A stretch of DNA of 64,000 nucleotides from CAZFGK01 sp964518635 (GTDB lineage: Bacteria; Zixibacteria; MSB-5A5; GN15; FEB-12). Location: assembly GCA_964518635.1 (NCBI GenBank), contig CAZFGK010000002.1, forward strand, positions 117,460 to 181,459. Direction: 5' to 3'. Each line of letters begins with the position of its first letter. Within the stretch, counting starts at the first letter, position 1. Shown piece after piece: positions 52,000-60,088 of the stretch. A model generated the notes under the pieces. It had not been told where the DNA came from, made no database searches, and worked only from the letters and a program-made list of their open reading frames with translations. The position numbers and the translations under genes were made by a program.

Positions 52000-52854
52000 C
52001 TATGCGACCAGTGAACGAAGGACGCGAAGATTTTCAATATCCTCGGCCAGGGTCTCTTCATCCTTGTTGGTTTCAAGAATAAGCGGGACTTTGGCGAGCC
52101 GTTTGTCGTTCACAATATGCCGAAATGCCTCGAGTCCGATATGCCCCTTCCCGATATGTTCATGCCGATCTTTGCGACTCCCCTTGGGATGCTTGCTGTC
52201 GTTCATGTGGATGATGCGAAGACGATCAAGCCCAATACACGAATCGAATTTTTTGATAGTCTCGTCATACCCTTTTGGATCAGCCAGTTCATATCCAGCG
52301 GCGTGGATGTGACAGGTGTCGAGGCAGACTCCCAAATGATGGTCAATTGAGACTTTCTTGATCATTTCACCGATCTGCTCAAAACTGTAACCGAGAGTCG
52401 AACCCTGACCAGCGGTTGTTTCGAGAAGGAGATGGACAGAATTCTCATCCCCTAATTCCTGAAACAGTCTTGTAAGACGCGTCGCAATTCGGTCGATTCC
52501 TGCCTCTTCCCCGGTTCCGACATGGGCCCCCGGATGCATGACGAGATTCGGAATTTTGAGCAGGTGGCAACGTTCCATTTCCACTTTGAGCGCGTTGAAT
52601 GATTTGGTAGCAAGCTCTTCATCTGGGGAGGCCATGTTGATCAGATAGCAGGTGTGTGAGGTGGAGACCGTCACACCAGTGTCGTCGATGGCTTTGAAAT
52701 ACTGATCCATCTCTTTTTTCACCAGTGCCTTGGCAGCCCACTGACTGTTTGATTTGTTGAACATCTGAATCGTATCGCAGGTCGCGGTCACCCCACGACT
52801 GATCGCGTTGTAGATTCCGCCGGATATCGATTCATGTGCACCAAAGCGTTTCAT
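52000..52854 (-). CDS. nfo: Endonuclease IV (AP endonuclease)
   Basis: 284 residues from the ATG at 52854 with AAGGAGAG upstream. Zinc ligands are in the family motifs MHPGAH, LLETTAGQGS, CLDTCHIHAAGYEL, HMNDSKHPKGSRKDRHEHIG and ILETNKDE. Cleaves DNA 5' to abasic sites in base excision repair. Confidence 0.97.
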   Translation of the reverse strand: MKRFGAHESISGGIYNAISRGVTATCDTIQMFNKSNSQWAAKALVKKEMDQYFKAIDDTGVTVSTSHTCYLINMASPDEELATKSFNALKVEMERCHLLKIPNLVMHPGAHVGTGEEAGIDRIATRLTRLFQELGDENSVHLLLETTAGQGSTLGYSFEQIGEMIKKVSIDHHLGVCLDTCHIHAAGYELADPKGYDETIKKFDSCIGLDRLRIIHMNDSKHPKGSRKDRHEHIGKGHIGLEAFRHIVNDKRLAKVPLILETNKDEETLAEDIENLRVLRSLVA

Positions 52855-52910
52855 GCTCTCTCCTTCATAGTTCACCCTGTTGTTGACAGTGGGAACATAA
52901 GAGTTGCCAC

Positions 52911-52954
52911 CCAAAAGGCAACGCCCTCGTCCCGGACAAGAGGGCGAGGGCGTT
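52911..52954 (-). terminator. Terminator of the DUF2892 gene
   Basis: On the minus strand AACGCCCTCG and CGAGGGCGTT form a 10-bp stem enclosing a 15-base partly paired loop, followed by GCCTTTTGGG. It separates the small membrane gene from nfo. Confidence 0.6.
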
Positions 52955-52997
52955 TGACCGTCGTTGCTGAGACGACAATCTTAGGATGTATAAATGC

Positions 52998-53210
52998 TCA
53001 GCGGCTCTTCGCAGCCGCGCTTGATTTTGTCTTACAGGTCGAGAGACCGAATGGAAGATACATGCCACAGTGGCCAATGACGGCCGTCAGGATGGGAACA
53101 ATGCCGATGATTCCCCACCAGTTCTGGAAATAGATTCCCGCGCCGATGATCAGACTCCCCACGATCAATCGTATGATTCGGTCAACGGTGCCTACATTCT
53201 TTACCAGCAT
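52998..53210 (-). CDS. DUF2892 inner-membrane protein
   Basis: 70 residues from the ATG at 53210 (AGGAG 12 bases upstream). Opens MLVKNVGTVDRIIRLIVGSLIIGAG, followed by a second helix and FGLSTCKTK, the usual DUF2892 layout (RxxR near the start, two helices, LxGxxTC at the end). Members often accompany rhodanese domains (YgaP) in sulfur metabolism; here it stands alone. Confidence 0.88.
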   Translation of the reverse strand: MLVKNVGTVDRIIRLIVGSLIIGAGIYFQNWWGIIGIVPILTAVIGHCGMYLPFGLSTCKTKSSAAAKSR

Positions 53211-53285
53211 GACTGTATGAGTCTCCTTTTTCCTACTTGTGAAACGATTCAGAGGCGTCATTCGTTCCGTTGCGGGCCGAAGAAA

Positions 53286-53705
53286 TTATATTTTTTTTCG
53301 GGGGAGCATCCATGCGTTCGGGGCATGGGCAAAACCGATATGTTCGTAGTACCCCTGTGCCATCGGGGCTTCCAGCAGCAGCACCATTGATTCATCACCG
53401 GCTAATTCCTGAGTAATTTCAATCAGTCGCTTGCCAATTCCTTTGCCGTGCAGCGCACTATCCACTGCCAGATCAGAGAGGTAGCAGCAGTACGAAAAAT
53501 CACACACAGAGCGAGCAATGCCAACGAGACGACCATCGATTCGTGCCGTTATTACAAGTGAGGCATACTGGATCATTTTGGCAATTCGCTCCGGTTGTTC
53601 GACTGGACGTCTGACTCCAAGCCCTGATCGATTGAGGACGTCAATGAATTCAGTCGCAGAAAGATCCGGTTCGGTGGCATACTCGATTTCAGGTGCAGTC
53701 GACAT
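53286..53705 (-). CDS. GNAT N-acetyltransferase
   Basis: 139 residues. Beta strand 4 YLSDLAVDSALHGKGIGKRLIEITQEL holds the acetyl-CoA loop (GKGIGK); MAQGYYEHIGFAHAPNAW follows. The pattern FSYCCYLSDLAVD is common in small YhbS/PhnO-like acetyltransferases. Substrate unknown. Eight bases after the aldehyde dehydrogenase stop, so probably cotranscribed with it. Confidence 0.85.
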   Translation of the reverse strand: MSTAPEIEYATEPDLSATEFIDVLNRSGLGVRRPVEQPERIAKMIQYASLVITARIDGRLVGIARSVCDFSYCCYLSDLAVDSALHGKGIGKRLIEITQELAGDESMVLLLEAPMAQGYYEHIGFAHAPNAWMLPRKKI

Positions 53706-53713
53706 CGGTTCCC

Positions 53714-55171
53714 CTATTCTGGTCGTATAGCAAGCAGCTTTGGTTCGGTCATCTCTTCAATTGCGTAGCGGACTCCCTCACGACCGACTCCCGAACGTTT
53801 CATCCCGCCGTAGGGCATCTGATCCACACGCCAGGTTGGAATATCATTCACGATGATTCCACCGCATTCGATTTCACGCCAGGAATGAAGAATATCAGCG
53901 ATTCGCTGAGTGAAAATTCCCGTCTGCAGACCAAAGGGGGATTCATTGATACGCGCAACTACGTCTGAAAGTGACTCGTAGTTCTCAATCACTGCAATCG
54001 GAGCGAATGCCTCTTGCATACAGAGGGGATGATTACGCGGAACCTGCGAGAGAAGAGTCGGAAGAAATGCAAGACTCCCCTGGTTTGCAGCTTTTCCACC
54101 ACAAAGCAGCATCCCTCCGGCAGCTATGGCACTTTCGACCAAAGCATTCGATTTCGAAACTGCCGCAGAGTCGACCATCATGCCGACATCAGTCTTCTCG
54201 TCAAACGGGTCGCCGAGAACGAGCGATTCAGTTTTCTGGACAAGAAGATCGGTCATCTGCTGAGCAATCTCTTTCTGGAGAAATATTCTCTGGACAGAGA
54301 TACAGCTTTGTCCCGCGACTCCGAAAGCGCCGCTCACAATTCTCGATGCCGCCCGATCAAGATTGGCATCGGTGGCGACAATCACCGCGGCGTTCCCTCC
54401 AAGTTCGAGAGCGATTTTCTTTCCGGCTGCCTGTCGCTGCAACTCCCAGCCAACAGTGTCCGATCCGGTGAATGAGATGAGCTTGATCCGCGGATCAGTG
54501 ATCAGTGGCGTGGTCTCTGCTGCAGATGCAGGGAGTATTGAGATCGCTCCCTTTGGATACTCGATCTGATCAATCAGCTCGGCGAGAGCAAGAGCGATAA
54601 GTGGTGTTTTCGATGCTGGCTTCAGCACAATACAATTGCCGGAGGCAATTGCTGGCGCGATTTTGTGAGCAACGAGGTTCAGCGGAAAATTAAAAGGGGT
54701 AATCCCGGCAATCACGCCAATCGGGAATCGACGAACGAGCCCGATCCGTTCTTCATTCCCTGCGGTCCAGTCCAGATCAATGATCTCTCCGCCGATACGT
54801 TTCGATTCCTCAGCGGCGGTCGCGAAGACTCCAATCGCGCGAGTGACTTCCAATCTTGAATCCCGAATACATTTGCCAAGTTCCCATATCATCAACTGTG
54901 CAAATCGTTCCGCTTGCTGTTGCAGTAGCTCACTCAATCTGAAAAGGGCTGTCGAACGCTGGAATGATGACAACCGCCGAGTCTGATGAAAAGCCCTCTC
55001 AGCCAGATCAATGGCCGTAAGAAAATGGGAGGATGACGCGAGAGAGACCTCACCAATTGTCTGACCGCTAACTGGCGATTCGACCTTCAATCGAGCGGTC
55101 GTCTCAATCCAGTCTCCACCCAGGTAGATTTTTACTCTTGGCAGCAGTTCTTTCAACGGGATTTGATGCAT
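53714..55171 (-). CDS. NAD(P)-dependent aldehyde dehydrogenase
   Basis: 485 residues from the ATG at 55171; a TTG six codons earlier is less likely. Class ALDH features: ITPFNFPLNLVAHKIAPAIASG, KPASKTPL, FTGSDTVGWEL, general base Glu in LELGGNAAVIV, catalytic Cys in GVAGQSCISVQR, and EAFAPIAVI near the end. It resembles the succinate-semialdehyde/lactaldehyde type groups, but the substrate cannot be called. Confidence 0.9.
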   Translation of the reverse strand: MHQIPLKELLPRVKIYLGGDWIETTARLKVESPVSGQTIGEVSLASSSHFLTAIDLAERAFHQTRRLSSFQRSTALFRLSELLQQQAERFAQLMIWELGKCIRDSRLEVTRAIGVFATAAEESKRIGGEIIDLDWTAGNEERIGLVRRFPIGVIAGITPFNFPLNLVAHKIAPAIASGNCIVLKPASKTPLIALALAELIDQIEYPKGAISILPASAAETTPLITDPRIKLISFTGSDTVGWELQRQAAGKKIALELGGNAAVIVATDANLDRAASRIVSGAFGVAGQSCISVQRIFLQKEIAQQMTDLLVQKTESLVLGDPFDEKTDVGMMVDSAAVSKSNALVESAIAAGGMLLCGGKAANQGSLAFLPTLLSQVPRNHPLCMQEAFAPIAVIENYESLSDVVARINESPFGLQTGIFTQRIADILHSWREIECGGIIVNDIPTWRVDQMPYGGMKRSGVGREGVRYAIEEMTEPKLLAIRPE

Positions 55172-55268
55172 AGAAACTGAACATAGCAATCCGACGGTTG
55201 CACAGCAATCTCATGGGGCTCTACAAGCCACCTATGGGGGGTCTCCCATGAAAATTGCCCGAACATGA

Positions 55269-55280
55269 TTCTCATGAGAA
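55269..55280. promoter_or_regulatory. Perfect 12-bp palindrome before the minor pilin operon
   Basis: TTCTCATGAGAA lies 100 bases upstream of the pilV-like start and could be an operator; there is no independent support. Confidence 0.3.
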
Positions 55281-55380
55281 GGTCGATCTCTCAAGCCATT
55301 CAAGTACTTACGTCCAGTCAGAGGGGCTACTGACAAAGCTGGCACGGAATTCACATATTTCAAAGCAGCGAGGAACCACT

Positions 55381-55782
55381 ATGACGAAAATGAACATGCT
55401 CCATACGTGCAGGACGCTCCGGACAATTCCGAAGAAGCTTCGCTCGAAACGAGGGGTCTCGGTGTTGGAAGTCATGGTCGCGATGACCATCCTGAGTCTG
55501 TCCCTCCTGCTCCTTCTGAATATGGCTGTGGTCGCAATTGATGCCAACGACTGGTCGAATAAAGCGACCCAGGCAACACAGGCGATGCAGGAGAAACTGG
55601 AAGAGATTCGATCGACCCTTGATTTTAACAACGGGGCTGATTCAATCGGTACGGTTGCCAGAAGCTGGACAACTACAGATCTGGGGAATCATCTCATGCA
55701 GGTTGATGTCACGGTGAGCTGGATTGATGTCCGTTCACAATCACGAAGTAACACCATGTCCGCGCTCGTGCGCGTGGACTAG
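55381..55782 (+). CDS. Type IV minor prepilin, PilV-like
   Basis: 133 residues from the ATG at 55381 (GAGGAA upstream). The class III leader is cut at KRG|VSVLEVMVAMTIL with Glu5, followed by the hydrophobic N-terminal helix. A 25-residue leader is long. The globular part is short and ends in a beta strand (TMSALVRVD). Minor pilins prime pilus assembly. First gene of a four-gene operon. Confidence 0.88.
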   Translation: MTKMNMLHTCRTLRTIPKKLRSKRGVSVLEVMVAMTILSLSLLLLLNMAVVAIDANDWSNKATQATQAMQEKLEEIRSTLDFNNGADSIGTVARSWTTTDLGNHLMQVDVTVSWIDVRSQSRSNTMSALVRVD

Positions 55783-55796
55783 GACCGAGGTGGATA

Positions 55797-56621
55797 ATGA
55801 AATCAATGAAGATGAAATACTCACACCGCGGCTTTTCACTTGTTGAAATACTTATAGCCCTGCTGATCATGGGGGTGGTAACAACCGCGGTCTTCAAGAC
55901 CTATATCAACCAGCATGAGAATTATCTCATTCAGGAAGATGTTTCCGTGATTCAGCAATCGGCACGTGCATCGATTGACGAGCTTAGCCGTCAGATTCGC
56001 ATGGCCGGATTCGGACTTCCGGTCGGGCTTGATCCGATTGTGGCCTCGAATACGAATCCGGATACGATCACTATTCGCTACCAGTCTTCTGACTGCGACA
56101 CCTGGTTGACTGCGGCGATGCCGCAGACTTCGTCAGAGCTGAAATGCAACGATGTCAGCTGTTTTGATGATGACTCCTGGGTGTACATTTTTGAGCCGGA
56201 CTCCGGCGGCGGTGAGTTCTTCCTCATTACCCATGTACAGCATGGCTCAGATCACTTGCAACACAATACCATGGATCTCTCACGTAAGTACGGCGAGGAT
56301 GCGATCATCCTTGAAATGTATGAAGCGAAATTCTACATCGACGAAACTGATACGACACATCCGAATCTGATGATTCAACTACCGGGGCAGGCACCCGCGG
56401 TCTATGCCGAAAACATCTCTGATCTACAGTTTCGCTATCGGCTGAAAAACGGACTGGTCGTGGACGATCCGCCGCTCATCGAAGATGTCCGTCAGGTCAT
56501 GATCGATGTCGTGGGACGATCGTCTGATGCCGTCGTGACTGCCAATCAGGGGAATTCACATCGGTTTCGGACCTATACATCTTCTGTCAATCTGCGTAAC
56601 ACCGGCATAGGAGAGAGCTGA
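55797..56621 (+). CDS. Type IV minor prepilin, PilW-like
   Basis: 274 residues. Leader cleavage at HRG|FSLVEILIALLIMGVV with Glu5. Downstream: IQQSARASIDELSRQIRMAGFGLP, the PilW-type motif, and a globular domain with Cys pairs. Fourteen bases after the pilV-like gene. Confidence 0.9.
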   Translation: MKSMKMKYSHRGFSLVEILIALLIMGVVTTAVFKTYINQHENYLIQEDVSVIQQSARASIDELSRQIRMAGFGLPVGLDPIVASNTNPDTITIRYQSSDCDTWLTAAMPQTSSELKCNDVSCFDDDSWVYIFEPDSGGGEFFLITHVQHGSDHLQHNTMDLSRKYGEDAIILEMYEAKFYIDETDTTHPNLMIQLPGQAPAVYAENISDLQFRYRLKNGLVVDDPPLIEDVRQVMIDVVGRSSDAVVTANQGNSHRFRTYTSSVNLRNTGIGES

Positions 56622-56649
56622 TTCGTTTGAATCAGGAGGGAGTAATTGT

Positions 56650-58299
56650 ATGAAGCAGTTCACGCCAAATGTCAAGACGGACCAGAGAGGATTCGCGACT
56701 CTCTTTGCACTGATCATGGTCGGTATGCTGACCCTGATCGGATTGGCCGCGATGCAGACATCAAATGACGATGTCAGTATTGCCGGGAATTCGCTTCATG
56801 AAATGAAATCCTTCTATGCTGCGGAAGCAGGACTGGAAGCTGCGGCGGCGCAGATTCAGCAGGAGTATGAAGAAACAGGTGCGCCGCCGGTGGCGATGCC
56901 CTCCGACTCCAATGCGATCAACGGATGCGCCTTTGCCTATGAAACCAACGATGCTGGCCCGGCTGTTCAGAAACAACTGACTTCCGGTACACTTGCCGGT
57001 CTCAATGCAATGGTGAAGACTTTTACGATCAGTTCCACCGGATCAAATGATGCCGAGAGAGCGAAAGTGACTCTTACGCAGAATTTTGAGGCCGCGAATA
57101 TCCCGATTTTTCAGTTCGCCATATTCTACGATGATGAGTTATGGGCCTCTCCGGCCGAAGCGATGGTCGTGAATGGACGAGTGCATAGTAACAGTGACAT
57201 CTGCTTGCAGGCATCGAAGAGCATCAGCTTTAACGGCAAAGTAACCAGTGCAGGGGATATTTATCACGGCTACAAGTATGGGATACAAAGCGGTGTCAAT
57301 GGAGATGTTTTCTTCAAGCATCCCAATGGCGTGATGGTGAACATGAAGCAGAGTGGGAACTGGGTTGACGCAGAAGACCCCGACTGGTATAACAAAGCGA
57401 CTTCCCTCTGGGGGGGGAATGTGCGTGACAAGTCATTCGGTCAGCAGGGACTTAAACTGCCATTGAAAGACAAGGACAACCCGCGTTCGATCATCGAGCC
57501 AGCTGCAATCAGTGATGATTCATACGAGACCAAGGCGACGCTCAAGTTTATTGAGGGGAAGGCATTTCAGAAAATCGGCGGTGTTTGGAATGATGTCACC
57601 GCCGCGATGACCACCGCCGGAGTGATCACCCAGACAGCCGACAAGTTTTATGATCCACGCGAGAAGAAGAATGTCGATGCGCTGGATCTGAATGTAGGTA
57701 AACTGTACAGTGCCGGATATGCCCCTTCTAACGGGATTGTCTATTTCAGCGATACATCGGCGGGATCAGGTGAATACAAAGGGCTGCGCCTTCAGAACGC
57801 GACCACACTTGGTGCTGGATTGACCATCGCAAGTAACAATGCGGTCTACACCCAGGGGGATTTTAACACCTCTGGCAAGAAGCCGGCTTCGATTATCTCT
57901 GACGCTCTTGTTGTACTCTCTAAGAATTGGGATGACGCCAACAGTACCAAGTCGTTATCCAGCCGTGTAGCCGCAACGACGACCATCAATGCATCGTTCA
58001 TTACTGGCGACAACAGCTTGGGCGCAAACAATTACAATGGAGGCGTTTCGAATCTTCCCCGTTATCTGGAAGACTGGGGAAGCTCCAGGACAATCAATAT
58101 TCTGGGATCAATGATCAATCTGTGGGAGTCGAAGTATGCAACGGGGAAATGGTCGCTCGACTACTACGACCCGCCCGCCAGAAACTACTCCTATGACACC
58201 GACCTGAATGACCCGTCGAAAATGCCTCCCGGAACACCGCAGCTACTGGTGTTTCAGCGAACGGGATGGCAGCAGCAGCACCTTGCACTTGCTGAATAA
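56650..58299 (+). CDS. Enlarged PilX-like pilus assembly protein, copy 1
   Basis: 549 residues. PilX N-terminus QRG|FATLFALIMVGMLTLIGLAAMQTSNDDVSIAGN, without Glu5, and SFYAAEAGLEAAAAQIQ. Typical PilX proteins are under 200 residues; this one has about 400 extra residues, rich in beta structure (VNGRVHSNSDICLQASKSISFNG, APSNGIVYFSDTSAGSGEYKGLRL). It is homologous over its length to the next gene. Probably sits at the pilus tip or acts as an adhesin; inferred. Confidence 0.85.
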   Translation: MKQFTPNVKTDQRGFATLFALIMVGMLTLIGLAAMQTSNDDVSIAGNSLHEMKSFYAAEAGLEAAAAQIQQEYEETGAPPVAMPSDSNAINGCAFAYETNDAGPAVQKQLTSGTLAGLNAMVKTFTISSTGSNDAERAKVTLTQNFEAANIPIFQFAIFYDDELWASPAEAMVVNGRVHSNSDICLQASKSISFNGKVTSAGDIYHGYKYGIQSGVNGDVFFKHPNGVMVNMKQSGNWVDAEDPDWYNKATSLWGGNVRDKSFGQQGLKLPLKDKDNPRSIIEPAAISDDSYETKATLKFIEGKAFQKIGGVWNDVTAAMTTAGVITQTADKFYDPREKKNVDALDLNVGKLYSAGYAPSNGIVYFSDTSAGSGEYKGLRLQNATTLGAGLTIASNNAVYTQGDFNTSGKKPASIISDALVVLSKNWDDANSTKSLSSRVAATTTINASFITGDNSLGANNYNGGVSNLPRYLEDWGSSRTINILGSMINLWESKYATGKWSLDYYDPPARNYSYDTDLNDPSKMPPGTPQLLVFQRTGWQQQHLALAE

Positions 58300-58321
58300 C
58301 TCCTAACCCGGAGTGAGGACT

Positions 58322-60007
58322 ATGAAGAACGTGAGATTACAAACAGAATCTGGCTTTGCAACTCTGGTCGCTTTGATCATGGTCGCGATGCTGACACTCA
58401 TCGGGATTGCAGCAATGCAGACCTCGAATGATGATGTCAGTATTGCCGGAAACTCATTGCAGGAAACTCAGTCATTCTATGCTGCAGAAGCCGGCCTTGA
58501 AATGGCTGCCGCCGCGCTTCAGACCGAGTATGAAAACACCGGTGCTCCGCCGATCATCATGCCGAGTGGGACTGACTCGATTAACAGCAGCGTTGTGAAC
58601 TTCGACACTGATGATCTCGGTCCGCCGACGATGCGTGCACTCTCGCAGGGTACACTGGCAGGTCTGAACGCTCTGGTAAAGTCTTTTGCTATTACTTCGA
58701 TTGCAACCAACGCAGCAGATCGCAGTAAAGTGCAGCTCGAACAAAATTTTGAAACTGCGCTTATTCCGATTTTTCAGTTTGCGGTCTTTTATGGCAATGA
58801 TCTGGAGATTGCACCCGGCGCAGACATGAGTCTGGTGGGGCGTGTCCATTCCAACGGGAATCTCTGGATTCAGGCCGGTGCATCGCTGAAACTCGACAGT
58901 TATATGACCGCTTCAGGAGACATTCTCCATGGTCGCAAAGGACCTGGAGCGGTAAGTAGTGGCGATGTGTCGATCAAAAATGCGGCAGGCAGCTATGTTT
59001 CAATGTATGACGGATCCGACTGGCTTGATGCCGCCGACTCCAATTGGTATGCCGAATCCGTCAGCCGATGGGATGGTCGCGTGAAAGATCACGCGCACGG
59101 TCAGGGAGAGCTCAAGCTTCCTCTCACGACCACTGACGATGCCCACGCGATTATTGAGCGATACAATGCCGGAGCGAATCCGGAATCATTCGAAGAGAAA
59201 TCTTCTCTCAAGATCATTGATAATGTCGTCTACAAGAAAGTTGCCGGTAGCTGGACCGATGTGACGACGACCTTTCAGACTCTGGGAATTCTAACGTACA
59301 CTGCTGACAAGTTCACCGATCAGCGTGAAAATCAGACAGTAGACGTGACAGAGATTGATATCCAGAAGCTCTATGCCAATGGTCAGGCACCGAGTAATGG
59401 AATTATCTATTTTTCTGACGCCGATGGCGGCGCGGGAGAGTATCCCGGATTGCGCCTCAAGAACGGCTCGACTCTGGGCGCACCACTTTCGGTGATCAGT
59501 GAGAATCCCGTTTACACTCAGGGTGATTACAATACCGTGAACAAACAGCCCGCCGCTATTATGGCTGATGCGGTGACTTTTCTGTCGAATAGCTGGGATG
59601 ATTCGAAGAGTGCCCTTGCAAAGTCGAATCGACCGGCTTCGCAGACGACGGTGAACGCGTCTTATTTGACCGGAAATGTCGAAACCACCCCATCTGTCTA
59701 TAGTGGTGGTTTCGAGAATCTGCCACGCTTCCTCGAAGACTGGGGAGCGAGCGGCGGAAAGAAATTTATATGGCGCGGTTCCGCGGTAAATCTCTGGGAT
59801 GCTCGTCAGGCTATCGGCTCCTGGAACGGTACTTACTATACGCCGCCGAAACGTGACTGGGCCTACGATACGATGCTCGACGACCCGAACAAGCTCCCGC
59901 CGGGAACGCCGTCAGTTCGTGTCTTCCAGCGTACTGGTTGGGTGCAGACCTTCGTCGGCTACTCACATGACGCTGTCAATGACTCACTTGATCAGGATCT
60001 GCTCTAG
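58322..60007 (+). CDS. Enlarged PilX-like pilus assembly protein, copy 2
   Basis: 561 residues from the ATG at 58322, with GTGAGGAC upstream. ESG|FATLVALIMVAMLTLIGIAAMQTSNDDVSIAGNSL matches copy 1 almost word for word, and the extended domain shares VGRVHSNGNL, APSNGIIYFSDADGG and NLPRFLEDWG. The copies diverge more in the C-terminal half. Last gene of the operon, before a strong terminator. Confidence 0.85.
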   Translation: MKNVRLQTESGFATLVALIMVAMLTLIGIAAMQTSNDDVSIAGNSLQETQSFYAAEAGLEMAAAALQTEYENTGAPPIIMPSGTDSINSSVVNFDTDDLGPPTMRALSQGTLAGLNALVKSFAITSIATNAADRSKVQLEQNFETALIPIFQFAVFYGNDLEIAPGADMSLVGRVHSNGNLWIQAGASLKLDSYMTASGDILHGRKGPGAVSSGDVSIKNAAGSYVSMYDGSDWLDAADSNWYAESVSRWDGRVKDHAHGQGELKLPLTTTDDAHAIIERYNAGANPESFEEKSSLKIIDNVVYKKVAGSWTDVTTTFQTLGILTYTADKFTDQRENQTVDVTEIDIQKLYANGQAPSNGIIYFSDADGGAGEYPGLRLKNGSTLGAPLSVISENPVYTQGDYNTVNKQPAAIMADAVTFLSNSWDDSKSALAKSNRPASQTTVNASYLTGNVETTPSVYSGGFENLPRFLEDWGASGGKKFIWRGSAVNLWDARQAIGSWNGTYYTPPKRDWAYDTMLDDPNKLPPGTPSVRVFQRTGWVQTFVGYSHDAVNDSLDQDLL

Positions 60008-60034
60008 GGAATTGACTCAATTGATGAAAAAGAA

Positions 60035-60067
60035 ACGGGTCAGCTGCAATGCTGGCCCGTTTTTTTT
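60035..60067 (+). terminator. Bidirectional rho-independent terminator
   Basis: ACGGGTCAGC and GCTGGCCCGT pair (one G-T), loop TGCAAT, followed by eight T on this strand and by GTTTCTTTTTC on the other, so it can stop both the pilin operon and the convergent sppA gene. Confidence 0.92.
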
Positions 60068-60088
60068 CAAGAGGTCTGGCGAGATTGC

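Noticed and set aside
53262..53285. Possible terminator between the GNAT and DUF2892 genes
   Set aside because: There is a T/A-rich stretch but no stem of useful length.
55340..55355. Sigma54-like TGGCACGGAATTCACA before the pilV-like gene
   Set aside because: The -24 part fits, but the -12 GC at the required spacing is missing (AC instead), so it is probably chance.
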